In this document: in pieces, positions 1 through 7,603 of the stretch
Layout: every line of letters begins with the position of its first letter
How positions within the stretch are numbered: position 1 is the stretch's first letter
Assembly: GCA_002297505.1 (NCBI GenBank)
Contig: DBLQ01000002.1
Coordinates: forward strand, 6,192-30,396
Length of the DNA stretch: 24,205 nt
Reading direction: 5' to 3'
Origin: Flavobacteriales bacterium UBA720
Lineage (GTDB): Bacteria > Bacteroidota > Bacteroidia > Flavobacteriales > Weeksellaceae
Position numbers and translations under genes: made by a program
The notes under the pieces: model-generated
Databases searched by the model: none
What the model was told of the DNA's origin: nothing
Seen by the model: only the letters and a program-made list of their open reading frames with translations

Positions 1-114
1 CCCGGCCTGAGTGGAGCTCTTTTTCTGGCATTGCGATGTCAAATCTTTGTTGTGATGACTGACCGTCCTTCGCAATGCCAGAAAAAAGCGGGAACGGAGG
101 GCGGAAATAGCTGC
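1..114. repeat. About 110-bp interspersed palindromic repeat, copy 1
   Basis: The element has a GGCCTGAGTGGAGCTC-like left end and a GGCGGAAATAGCTGCC right end. It surrounds a perfect 17-bp inverted repeat (20-36 with 70-86) enclosing a 33-nt loop. The same end sequences recur at 13681-13780 in the same orientation, so this is a dispersed repeat family rather than a unique terminator. It starts 6 bp past the stop codon of the MFS transporter and may act as that transcript's 3' hairpin, though no U-run follows the stem. Its left edge may extend beyond the window. I infer that it belongs to a non-autonomous repeat family of flavobacteria; no transposase is visible here. Confidence 0.75.
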
Positions 115-119
115 CCAAA

Positions 120-1580
120 TTATTCTAATACTGTAAGTTTCCTTCTTTCTTTAAGCTCCTGTTCGATTTGGGTTTCCATTTTTTTGTTGATTTCGTAGAA
201 CATTAATAATCCACACGCCGCAAAGAACGGAATGGCCGGAAAAATGCTGACCAACATCTGAGCGCCGTTTGCAACGGATTCCGGCTGGATAACGTTTTCG
301 GTTCCTTCGGATGAAATGTAGCCGTAATGCCCGATAATGGAAGAAACCAACGAGCTTCCGATGCTCAAACCTACTTTCAGACCGACCATCATTGCCGAGA
401 AAATAATTGCTGTGGCGCGTCTGTTGTTTTTCCACTCGGAGTAGTCGGCGACATCGGCAATCATTGCCCAAAGCAACGGCGTGCTGATTCCGTAGAAAAA
501 GCCGTGGAGGATTTGCGAAAGGAACATTAATCCTACTGATTTCGGCGGATAAAATATGAATGCAACAATAAACAAAGTAGAAATAAATAAGGAAGCGATA
601 AACGCATCTCTCTTCCCGTATTTGTCGGCAAATCTTTTTGAGAAGGTAATCCCGATAATCATCATAATGATTCCGCCGGCATTGAAGAGTCCGAAACCTG
701 CCGAGCGAGGGTCTTCCCCGAAGAAATTCATCCCAATGGAACTGAAAAATGCGGTGATGGGTGAAATGAAGTTTTTCAGAGAAGCTTCATCCACGTAATT
801 ATTGAAATAATAAACGTATGAACCGCCTTTCATTGCAAGAGTTATGAAAATCAAAGCTGTAACTACTAACATTATTATCCACGGCTTATTTTTCTTCAAA
901 TCCTTTAAATCGGCTCCCAAAGAGGATTCCTGTTCCGGTTTTGGAATTACTCTTTCTTTGGTGGTGAAAAATGTAATAAGCAACATAATCGTTCCGATAA
1001 TCGCCAACCAGGTCATCACAATTTCGATTCCGGCTGCTTTGTCGCCTTTCCCTGCCGATAAAATTATTGGCAACATAAATACCTGAACGAAAAACTGTGC
1101 AAACATCACCGCTACAAAACGGTAAGATGAAATACTGTTTCTCTCGCCCATATCGCCTGTAATCACGCCACTCAATGCTGCATAAGGTAAATTATTAGCT
1201 GCGTACAAGAGTAATAAAATTGTGTAAGTTGCTGCTGCATAAATCATTTTTCCCTGATACGAAAAATTGGGTGTGCTGAATGCAAAAAGTGCTGCTGCAC
1301 CCAACGGAACGGCAGAAAATAAAATCCACGGACGGAATTTCCCCCATTTGGTTCGTGTTCTGTCTGCCAAAGCGCCTACCAGCGGATTGAACCCGAAACC
1401 GGCAATGAGTCCGACAATCAAAGTAATGATGGAGGCGTCTTCCGGCTTTAATCCGTAGATATCGGTGTAAAAGTAAGCTAAGTAAGTCACCAAAGTCTGG
1501 AAAACCAGATTGGCTGCTAAATCTCCCAAACTGTAGCCGATTTTTTCAACGACAGATATTTTCTGAGATGGATTGTTCAT
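120..1580 (-). CDS. GPH-family MFS sugar:cation symporter
   Basis: This is an inner-membrane transporter of the glycoside-pentoside-hexuronide:cation symporter family (MelB/XynP/YicJ type). At 486 aa with about 12 hydrophobic segments it has the normal family length. The helix 2-3 loop carries the signature DRTRTKWGKFRPW (residues 73-85), and a second family stretch, DVADYSEWKNNRRATA, lies near the C-terminal third. It probably imports a pentose or pentosides (arabinosides or xylosides) released by the neighbouring enzymes; the substrate is inferred from context only. Aligned by eye to MelB helix 2, the two cation-site aspartates of the DAIND segment are Gly61 and Asn65 here, so ion coupling may differ. 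It is the last gene of the GH127-esterase-MFS series, 122 bp after the esterase. The ATG at 1580 directly precedes the typical amphipathic N-terminus. Confidence 0.88.
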   Translation of the reverse strand: MNNPSQKISVVEKIGYSLGDLAANLVFQTLVTYLAYFYTDIYGLKPEDASIITLIVGLIAGFGFNPLVGALADRTRTKWGKFRPWILFSAVPLGAAALFAFSTPNFSYQGKMIYAAATYTILLLLYAANNLPYAALSGVITGDMGERNSISSYRFVAVMFAQFFVQVFMLPIILSAGKGDKAAGIEIVMTWLAIIGTIMLLITFFTTKERVIPKPEQESSLGADLKDLKKNKPWIIMLVVTALIFITLAMKGGSYVYYFNNYVDEASLKNFISPITAFFSSIGMNFFGEDPRSAGFGLFNAGGIIMMIIGITFSKRFADKYGKRDAFIASLFISTLFIVAFIFYPPKSVGLMFLSQILHGFFYGISTPLLWAMIADVADYSEWKNNRRATAIIFSAMMVGLKVGLSIGSSLVSSIIGHYGYISSEGTENVIQPESVANGAQMLVSIFPAIPFFAACGLLMFYEINKKMETQIEQELKERRKLTVLE

Positions 1581-1610
1581 ATAGTTTATGGTTGTTTTTT
1601 ATAATTTCTT

Positions 1611-1690
1611 TTAACGCAAAGTCCGCAAAGATTTTTTTTGATTACTATTCTTTTTTAAGGTTCGCAAAGGCGCTTCGCTCAGCAAAGATT
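1611..1690. repeat. GCAAAG-containing interspersed repeat
   Basis: This gap between the esterase and the MFS gene holds four GCAAAG hexamers (1616, 1625, 1664 and 1682) in two clusters: CGCAAAGTCCGCAAAGATT and then TTCGCAAAGGCGCTTCGCTC followed by AGCAAAGATT. The central GCGCTTCGC can form a short hairpin. I recall similar units as common intergenic repeats in Chryseobacterium and Flavobacterium. There is only one copy in this window, so family membership rests on that memory. No promoter is evident, so the MFS gene is probably transcribed through it. Confidence 0.5.
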
Positions 1691-1702
1691 AAAATCAAAT
1701 GT

Positions 1703-3616
1703 TTATTCTGTTGTAAAAGGTGATGCGGGAAGTCCGGTTTTGTTTTTCAGGTTTCCATCGGGATTGTCTGCCCAGTCGTAACGGACTGCAACTGGATTTG
1801 TCACCGAATCATTCCAAACCACAATTGTTTTACCTTCGATTTTTGCTTTTGCCCAAGCCCATTTTCCATCGGCATTTTTGATGGCGAAACCTTTCAGTTC
1901 GGCAATGGGAGCGAAATCATCCGTTCCCGATTTGAAAGTAAGAACAATTTTATTTCCGTCAACTTTCATTGACTGATAAACCGGTCCGTCTGCAACGATG
2001 TTTTTTCCGTAAGCCAATTTCATTGCCTGCAAAGCCAACCTGTCTCCTACTGTTTTTTTATCCAGCGGATGAATGTCATTCCACTCGCCGATGTCGATGA
2101 TTACGGCAAGTCCGGCATTCGGAACTTGTAATGACACTTTACGCTGCTGGTCTCTGAGTTCCGCCCAGTTGCTTTCTATCGGCTGTGCTTTTGACTCCAT
2201 AAAATTGGCTAACTGAACGGTGATAAACGGCATTTCCTTGTTATTGAATTTGTTTCTCCAGTCGGTAATCATTGTGGTGAGCAGATCGCCATATTCTTTT
2301 GGTTTCCCTGTATTGCTTTCGCCCTGATACCAAAGCGCGCCTTTAATGTTGTAGTTAGTTAAAGGATTAATCATCGCATTATACAAACCGGTCGGCTTCC
2401 AACGGATAAAAGTTGTTCCGGGAGCCATTTTTTCCATTTTTGCTCCGATTTTATATTTCCATTCGGATTTTAAATCTATTTTTTGTCCGTCGATTTCAAG
2501 GTAGTACGGTTTGTCTGCGATAAATTGTCCTTTTCCATTTCCGTTAGAAACTCTTACGGCAATTATGTTTTTGCCTTCCTTCAAAATTCCGGCTGGAACG
2601 TCGTACCAACGTGGCGGATATTCGTAAGTCACGTTTCCGACTTTTGTTCCGTTGATGTACGTTACATCGGCATCTTTAATTCTTCCAAGATTTAAAAATG
2701 CTGCTTTTCCCGCCTGATTTTTAGTTAAATTAATTTCTTTTCTGAACCAAACCGAACCTTCAAAAGAACCTTCTTTGTCTTCCCAAGAACCGGGAATCTG
2801 CATCGTTTTCCAATCAGAATCATTTAAATCAAATTTTTCCCAATGTTGATTGAGTCCAATATCGCTTTGGTCTAATTCCGCATACCAAGCCTTGCTCAGC
2901 GCCTGTTCTGAAGATTCTGTTGATTTTATCAAATCATCGTTCTGCCATTTTTTAGCTTCATCGAGATATTCAGGATATTTTTTAAGTGAATTTTCATCCA
3001 TCCAAGCCTGAATTGGAGAACCGCCTAAACTGGAGTGAATAATTCCAACCGCTACTTTTTCTTTTTCACTGACATCTTTAGCGAAAAAATAAGCAACACC
3101 TGAGAAATTCAAAATTGTATGAGGATTTGTAGCTTCCCATTTTCCTCCTTCCAGTTCGGTTTGAGGTGATTTGAAATTATATTTCTGAGGAACCGTGAAA
3201 AAACGGATGTTCCGGTTATTCGCATTCTTGATTTCGTTGGCGTAAAGCGGCGTCAGTCTTCGCATCGGCAGTTCCATATTAGACTGTCCGGAAGCAAGCC
3301 AGACTTCGCCAATCATAATGTCTTTCAGCGTGATTTCGTTGATGGACATTGTGTACGGACCGCCTGCGTTCTGCTCCGGAAGAATGATTTTCCAGTTTCC
3401 GTTTTGGTCTGCCGATGTTTTATAATTTTTGTCGAGGAATTTCAGTTCCACTTTTTCGTTTACATCGGCTTTTCCCCAAATATTTAATTTTTGGTTGCGC
3501 TGTAAAACCATTCCGTTTGAAACTAAGGTTGGAAGCGTAACTTTTGCCTGAAAAAGCGCATTGCAGCATATGCAGAGCAGCAGGATCATTATTCTAATGC
3601 TATTTTTAGGGTTCAT
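1703..3616 (-). CDS. Secreted SASA-family carbohydrate O-acetylesterase
   Basis: This 637-aa protein is a sialate O-acetylesterase-like (SASA, SGNH-type) enzyme that probably removes acetyl groups from xylan or other plant polysaccharide fragments in the periplasm. An N-terminal signal peptide (residues 1-24) is followed by a beta-rich domain. The nucleophile block is GQSNME with Ser112, the family block GALWYQGESN spans residues 426-435, and the Asp-His pair lies in NDIHP (Asp514, His516). A GH2-like jelly-roll sugar-binding domain is inserted at about residues 255-390 (GSWEDKEGSFEGSVWFRKE onward), an arrangement known in Bacteroidota esterases of this class. The name sialate esterase is inherited from the family; in this locus a xylan or arabinan acetylesterase role is likelier, but this is inference. 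It is second in the GH127 unit. Confidence 0.85.
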   Translation of the reverse strand: MNPKNSIRIMILLLCICCNALFQAKVTLPTLVSNGMVLQRNQKLNIWGKADVNEKVELKFLDKNYKTSADQNGNWKIILPEQNAGGPYTMSINEITLKDIMIGEVWLASGQSNMELPMRRLTPLYANEIKNANNRNIRFFTVPQKYNFKSPQTELEGGKWEATNPHTILNFSGVAYFFAKDVSEKEKVAVGIIHSSLGGSPIQAWMDENSLKKYPEYLDEAKKWQNDDLIKSTESSEQALSKAWYAELDQSDIGLNQHWEKFDLNDSDWKTMQIPGSWEDKEGSFEGSVWFRKEINLTKNQAGKAAFLNLGRIKDADVTYINGTKVGNVTYEYPPRWYDVPAGILKEGKNIIAVRVSNGNGKGQFIADKPYYLEIDGQKIDLKSEWKYKIGAKMEKMAPGTTFIRWKPTGLYNAMINPLTNYNIKGALWYQGESNTGKPKEYGDLLTTMITDWRNKFNNKEMPFITVQLANFMESKAQPIESNWAELRDQQRKVSLQVPNAGLAVIIDIGEWNDIHPLDKKTVGDRLALQAMKLAYGKNIVADGPVYQSMKVDGNKIVLTFKSGTDDFAPIAELKGFAIKNADGKWAWAKAKIEGKTIVVWNDSVTNPVAVRYDWADNPDGNLKNKTGLPASPFTTE

Positions 3617-3665
3617 TTTTTATAAATTTTAGACACTGGTTGCTTGTTTGTTGTTATTTAAGATT

Positions 3666-3732
3666 GAACTCCTACGGAGTTCTGTATTTTTAATCCAATC
3701 ATTTTTCTACACAGATATTGCTCCTATGGAGC
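3666..3732. repeat. Composite CTCCTACGGAG repeat, copy 1
   Basis: Two hairpins, GAACTCCTACGGAGTTC (3666-3682) and GCTCCTATGGAGC (3720-3732), are joined by a conserved linker ending TTCTACACAGATATT. The same hairpin-linker-hairpin order recurs at 7375-7442. The repeat lies between the GH127 stop and the esterase start, inside an apparent transcription unit, so the transcript would carry both hairpins. Confidence 0.8.
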
Positions 3733-3753
3733 AGATTTGATCCTGCATTTATT

Positions 3754-6129
3754 TTAGTTTTTATCTGGAGCTTGGTTCAGGAATCTCACCTCAATGATTT
3801 TCGGCGTCAATGATTTTTCACCTGAATAAAATTTGATGTTCAGAATTTCTTTACGCATTTCAGATTCAGGAACGGGAATGACTAAAGTCTGTGGAGAACC
3901 GCCCATTTTTCCTTCGAAATTTTTAGAATAGGTCTTGATTCCGTTGATTTCCGCATTCAGAGTTCGGTTGTTATTGGCGTCAAAGTATGTGATGTAAAGG
4001 AATTTTGCATTCTTCTCCTTATTGTTCATCTGGTAACTGAACCAGCCTTTGGCCTCACGGAAATGGCGGTCTTCCATATATCCGGTGCTGGAATCTTTGC
4101 TGTCGAAAAAGTGATCCGATTCCGGCTGTTGCTCGCCCAGTTGGATTTTATCGGTCGTAATTCCGTCTAGTTTTCTGATTTCAGCTTCTTCTTTGGCTTT
4201 TTGCTTTTGAATCATTTCAATTTTATCCTGAGTTGCCTGCGGAAAATAAATGATGTAACGTTGCTCGTGAATTTTGTAAAAAGGAACCAGTTTCAGTCCT
4301 TCAGCAAATTTACTTTGAGGATATAAACCTTTTAATTTAAATGTTAAATCTTCGCCATTTACTGCTTCGAGATGATTCATTACGGTATCCGAACTTCCCA
4401 GAATCGTTGGAATATCGTTCAGTGGAATCTGTGGTCCGTGCGCAATATGTCCGCCGCGGCTGTCATCGGCAAAAAGTCCGTCCTGGTTTTCAGTTCCGTA
4501 CGTTGCAGCTAAAACGATTGGGCCATATTTAAACGCAAAATAATTTGATTTGTCCGGAAGCTGCTCTGCGGAAAGGTGCATGGGCATTTTCATTTCCACA
4601 AAATCACCTTTTTTCCATTTTCTTCTGATATTAATATAACCTTCAGAATCGACAGGAATATTGATGTTTTTTGAATTAACGGAAACAGTTATCTGTGAAG
4701 CATTCGTCCATTCCGGTACTCTTAATTTTAAATTGATTTCGGATTTTGGAGCAAGGTCAAAAATTAATTTGGTGGAAGGCATTTGCGGGAAATTATTTTC
4801 CTGTCTCAACACCAATTTCTTTTCAGACCATTTCAGAACAGAAGGAATAAACAGATTGACGTACAAATTGTTATCCGATTTCGCATAAATCATTTCACCA
4901 TATTTCGCGTGATTTTCCATTCCCGAACCTACACAACACCAAAAACTGGTTTCCGGCTGAGAATACACTCTGTAATGACCGGGACGCATCGGCGTAAAAT
5001 ATACAAAACCACCTTTTTCAGGATTTTGAGTGGAAAGAATATGGTTGTATAATGCTCTTTCGTAATAGTCCAAATAGGAGGATTTTGGGTTGGTGGCGAA
5101 AAGTTCTTTGGTCAGCTTCAGCATATTATAGGTATTGCAGGTTTCGGGACCTTCAATGCTTTTAATCATTCCGCTGAAATCACTGATGGAATTAAAATGT
5201 TCGCTCACACTGTTTCCGCCGATGATTGCAGAACGTCTTTGGGTCACATTCGTCCAGAAAAAATCTGCCGCACTGTTCCACTCCTTATTATGTTCCAAAT
5301 CGGCAATCCTTTTAAAACCAATCACTTTCGGAATCTGCGTATTGGCGTGGATTCCCGTCAGTTTATCTTCGTGAATTAACAGTGGATTTAAAATCGCCTG
5401 ATGCGAAAAACGGTGCGCTAATTTTAAATATTTTTCATTTTTGGTAATGTCGTAAACATCGGCAAAGACTTCATTCAGTCCACCGTGCTCACTTTTCAGC
5501 ATTTCCTGGATCTGTTCATCGGAAAGTTGTGACACTTCATGGGCCATCCAGTCGGTCAGTTTGATAAGCATTGTTTTCGCCTTGTCATTTCCTGCGTACC
5601 AATACGCGTCTCTAAGACCTGAATAAATTTTGTGAATATTATATAACGGAACCCAACGGTCATTCAAACCGAAAGTCGCTGCACGAATATTGCCATCTGC
5701 GATTTCTTTCCAGATTTTTTTTCCGTTCGGAACCCCGGAAAGGTAGCCATTTCCTGAGAGATTCTGGCAACGTTCCAGCTCGTCAATCATATAGTCGAGT
5801 CGCTGTTTTATCTTTTTATCGCCTGTTGAAGCGTACATCAAAGCCAAAGCCGAAATATAGTGACCACCGATATGGCCGTCCAGGCCAGTATTTTCCCAGT
5901 TGGGATAGTTTGGTTTCTTAGGTTGAAGTCCGGCTTCTTTTAAGTAAGGAGCCAGCAAACGGTCAGCATCCATAGACATCATATAGTTTTTATCCGTCTG
6001 CATCGCCCTGCTGAAAGTACTTTCTGACAAAGCAACCTGACTGAGCGGGAAATAACTCACTTCAGTACGCATCTGCCCAAAAGCCAGCGTACTCAAACTC
6101 AAAAACAATATCAGCGATTTCCTGTTCAT
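3754..6129 (-). CDS. GH127 beta-L-arabinofuranosidase-family enzyme
   Basis: This periplasmic glycoside hydrolase belongs to GH127 (formerly DUF1680); characterised members include bifidobacterial HypBA1, a beta-L-arabinofuranosidase. It has 791 aa from the chosen start. Following a signal peptide (MNRKSLILFLSLSTLAFG), the alpha/alpha-barrel carries the zinc-thiolate residues of the family in GPETCNTYN (Glu329, Cys331) and FWCCVGSG (Cys398, Cys399), the first of the CC pair being the expected nucleophile. C-terminal beta domains follow. A longer reading from an ATG at 6150 is possible, but it would place MLNIHLL before a perfect signal peptide and would start inside the AraR-like operator at or before the likely transcription start, so I chose 6129. 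The substrate could be beta-L-Araf or another furanoside, since GH127 specificities vary. It is the first gene of its unit. Confidence 0.88.
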   Translation of the reverse strand: MNRKSLILFLSLSTLAFGQMRTEVSYFPLSQVALSESTFSRAMQTDKNYMMSMDADRLLAPYLKEAGLQPKKPNYPNWENTGLDGHIGGHYISALALMYASTGDKKIKQRLDYMIDELERCQNLSGNGYLSGVPNGKKIWKEIADGNIRAATFGLNDRWVPLYNIHKIYSGLRDAYWYAGNDKAKTMLIKLTDWMAHEVSQLSDEQIQEMLKSEHGGLNEVFADVYDITKNEKYLKLAHRFSHQAILNPLLIHEDKLTGIHANTQIPKVIGFKRIADLEHNKEWNSAADFFWTNVTQRRSAIIGGNSVSEHFNSISDFSGMIKSIEGPETCNTYNMLKLTKELFATNPKSSYLDYYERALYNHILSTQNPEKGGFVYFTPMRPGHYRVYSQPETSFWCCVGSGMENHAKYGEMIYAKSDNNLYVNLFIPSVLKWSEKKLVLRQENNFPQMPSTKLIFDLAPKSEINLKLRVPEWTNASQITVSVNSKNINIPVDSEGYINIRRKWKKGDFVEMKMPMHLSAEQLPDKSNYFAFKYGPIVLAATYGTENQDGLFADDSRGGHIAHGPQIPLNDIPTILGSSDTVMNHLEAVNGEDLTFKLKGLYPQSKFAEGLKLVPFYKIHEQRYIIYFPQATQDKIEMIQKQKAKEEAEIRKLDGITTDKIQLGEQQPESDHFFDSKDSSTGYMEDRHFREAKGWFSYQMNNKEKNAKFLYITYFDANNNRTLNAEINGIKTYSKNFEGKMGGSPQTLVIPVPESEMRKEILNIKFYSGEKSLTPKIIEVRFLNQAPDKN

Positions 6130-6132
6130 TAA

Positions 6133-6152
6133 TAAATGTATATTCAACATTT
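6133..6152 (-). promoter_or_regulatory. AraR-type operator at the GH127 start
   Basis: On the minus strand this reads AAATGTTGAATATACATTTA, matching 17 of 20 positions of the operator upstream of GH3 and the shared pattern AArTGT-N7-ACATTT. It lies directly downstream of the predicted -7 box and ends 3 bp before the GH127 ATG, so it would cover the transcription start. That geometry suits repression. Binding by AraR is inferred from the four matching sites in this window. Confidence 0.65.
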
Positions 6153-6183
6153 CTAAAATAGAAGAAAGATTCTAACTGACAAA
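6153..6183 (-). promoter_or_regulatory. Predicted GH127 promoter
   Basis: On the minus strand a TTTG (6183-6180) is followed after exactly 19 nt by TATTTTAG (6160-6153), one base off the Bacteroidota consensus TTTG-N19-21-TAnnTTTG. Transcription would begin inside the adjoining operator and give a leader of roughly 15-20 nt to the ATG at 6129. Confidence 0.55.
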
Positions 6184-6261
6184 GAATTTTGATGATGGCC
6201 GCAGCAGTTCCGAAAATAAGTGTAATTTAAAACCCTACGAAATGCGGCTAAAATGATGTAG

Positions 6262-6403
6262 CTTATCATAAAAATTAAGATATGAAAAACTTACCGTAAT
6301 CAAAGTGATAAGGCAGAATTATTGTTAAAAAAAATAGATTTGGGCGGTTCTGATGTGATGTTCATTATTTTAAATGCTCCCTTATCGTAATTTTCAAGGT
6401 AAG
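6262..6403. promoter_or_regulatory. Cluster of three CTTAYC-N11-GRTAWG palindromes
   Basis: The intergenic region between GH127 and araR (6153-6669) holds no gene. It contains three 23-bp palindromic sites: CTTATC-N11-GATATG at 6262-6284, CTTACC-N11-GATAAG at 6290-6312, and CTTATC-N11-GGTAAG at 6381-6403. The last two also share GTAAT right after the left half-site. The half-sites are unlike the AraR-type sites, so a second DNA-binding protein is implied. They lie 80-230 bp upstream of the predicted GH127 promoter. The regulator is not identifiable from this window. Confidence 0.5.
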
Positions 6404-6590
6404 CCATTGTTATTACTTTGGTAATATTTAAAATAAAGGGATGATTAAATTTAACATATTTTTAACATTAAATTCATCTCATTTTATTTAGTTAATTGAA
6501 TAAAATGCAACCATAATTAACAAAAGTGACTCCCAAAACATTGACTTAAAATCTGAAAATCGAGATTTCAGAAAAAGGATGCGTGAAATA

Positions 6591-6610
6591 AAGTGTAAAA
6601 ATTACATTTA
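6591..6610 (+). promoter_or_regulatory. AraR-type operator upstream of araR
   Basis: The sequence AAGTGTAAAAATTACATTTA differs by one base from the operator upstream of araB. It lies 10 bp upstream of the predicted -33 box of araR, which suggests autoregulation. It also abuts an upstream ATG at 6610, which argues that this ATG is not the translation start. Confidence 0.75.
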
Positions 6611-6620
6611 TGCTGATGGA

Positions 6621-6654
6621 TTTGAGATATCAACCTTTAAAAGACTTAACTTTG
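6621..6654 (+). promoter_or_regulatory. Predicted araR promoter
   Basis: TTTG at 6621-6624 and a perfect TAACTTTG (TAnnTTTG) at 6647-6654 are separated by 22 nt, slightly longer than the usual 19-21. Transcription would begin near 6660, leaving a leader of about 10 nt before the ATG at 6670. Confidence 0.5.
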
Positions 6655-6669
6655 CATAAAATAAAATCG

Positions 6670-7356
6670 ATGACACAAGACTATTCTCACTTTCCACGAC
6701 ATCTGGTGGCCGTAGACTGCATTATTTTCGGTTTCGACGGCGAAAATCTGAAAATCCTGCTGGTGCAGAGAAATTTTGAGCCTAGAATGGGAGAATGGTC
6801 GCTGATGGGAGGATCCATCGGCAATGACGAAACCGCTGATGAAGCGGCGCACCGTGTTCTGAACAGTCTTACCGGACTGGAAAATATCTATCTGGAACAG
6901 CTGAATTTTTATACGCAAATTGACCGCGAACCAACGGCACGAATAATGTCGATCTCGTATTATGCTTTGATTAATATCGAAAAAAATATTCAGATTAATG
7001 AAAAATACAGTGCGAAATGGTTTGATCTGCAGGATTTTCCAACCTTAATTTTCGACCATAATGAAATGGTGAAAGATGCAGTTCTGAGACTTAGAAGAAG
7101 GGCTTCCACACGACCTATCGGTTTTGAACTTCTGCCGGAAAAATTCACGATGAAAGATCTTCAGACTTTATACGAAGCCATCTTCAACGAACAGTATGAC
7201 AAGCGGAATTTCATCAGCAAAATCAATGCGCTGGATATTCTTGTGAAAACGGAAGGAAAAGATATGAGTTCGTCTAAAAAAGGATCTTTTCTGTACCGTT
7301 TCGATGAAGAAAAATATAAGAAAAAGCTTGCGGAGGGGTTTATGTTTAAAATTTAA
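6670..7356 (+). CDS. araR: AraR, Nudix-type transcriptional regulator of arabinose use
   Basis: This is a DNA-binding regulator of the NrtR/AraR family. In Bacteroides thetaiotaomicron the family member AraR (BT0354) binds L-arabinose through a Nudix-like domain and then releases its operators. This protein has 228 aa from the chosen start: a Nudix-like sensor domain (residues about 8-145) and a winged-helix domain (about 150-228, beginning FELLPEKFTMKDLQTLYEAIF). The Nudix box at residues 48-69 is degenerate: the REUxEE core reads RVLNSL, so pyrophosphatase activity is unlikely and a sensor role fits. A start at 6610 is also open but would add 20 untypical residues and overlap the operator and promoter. 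It is the only plus-strand gene here, divergent from GH127. Four matching operators nearby support the arabinose assignment, which otherwise rests on context. Confidence 0.88.
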   Translation: MTQDYSHFPRHLVAVDCIIFGFDGENLKILLVQRNFEPRMGEWSLMGGSIGNDETADEAAHRVLNSLTGLENIYLEQLNFYTQIDREPTARIMSISYYALINIEKNIQINEKYSAKWFDLQDFPTLIFDHNEMVKDAVLRLRRRASTRPIGFELLPEKFTMKDLQTLYEAIFNEQYDKRNFISKINALDILVKTEGKDMSSSKKGSFLYRFDEEKYKKKLAEGFMFKI

Positions 7357-7370
7357 ATTTTATGAATAGA

Positions 7371-7450
7371 GATAGAACTCCTACGGAGTTCTGCTCGTGT
7401 TTAATACAATATTTTCTACACAGATATTTCTCCTACGGAGAAGCTAAACT
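7371..7450. repeat. Composite CTCCTACGGAG repeat, copy 2
   Basis: GAACTCCTACGGAGTTC (7375-7391) and TTCTCCTACGGAGAA (7428-7442) are joined by a linker sharing TTCTACACAGATATT with the copy at 3666-3732, in the same orientation. It sits just after the araR stop codon, so its first hairpin could serve as the 3' end of the araR transcript. It is flanked by a duplicated piece of the araR 3' end. Confidence 0.8.
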
Positions 7451-7489
7451 TACTTGTGGCTTTAAACAAAAACAGGATTCCAAAACGAA

Positions 7490-7522
7490 AAGTTTGCGGA
7501 AGAGTTTATGTTTAAGATTTAA
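7490..7522 (+). pseudogene. Duplicated fragment of the araR 3' end
   Basis: This 33-nt stretch matches the last 33 nt of araR (7324-7356) at 29 positions, stop codon included. In the matching frame it would encode KFAEEFMFKI, against KLAEGFMFKI in araR; two of the four differences are silent. No further upstream coding similarity is seen; the preceding DNA is repeat and terminator-like sequence. It is a remnant, not a gene. Confidence 0.65.
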
Positions 7523-7603
7523 AGATTAGTTTATTTAAATTTGATTAATATTAATTATTAAAATTGAATATTTCAAAATCAGACTCTCTTAATTTAGTTT
7601 TTA

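Noticed and set aside
20..86. Intrinsic terminator of the MFS gene
   Set aside because: The stem is strong, but the 33-nt loop and lack of a T-run after it on the minus strand make it a repeat hairpin rather than a standard terminator.
6218..6237. A further AraR-type site, AAGTGTAA, between GH127 and the palindrome cluster
   Set aside because: Only the left half-site matches; the right half reads AAACCC instead of ACATTT.
6552..6572. Hairpin TCTGAAA / TTTCAGA upstream of the araR operator
   Set aside because: A 7-bp stem in A/T-rich DNA is expected by chance and has no second copy in the window.
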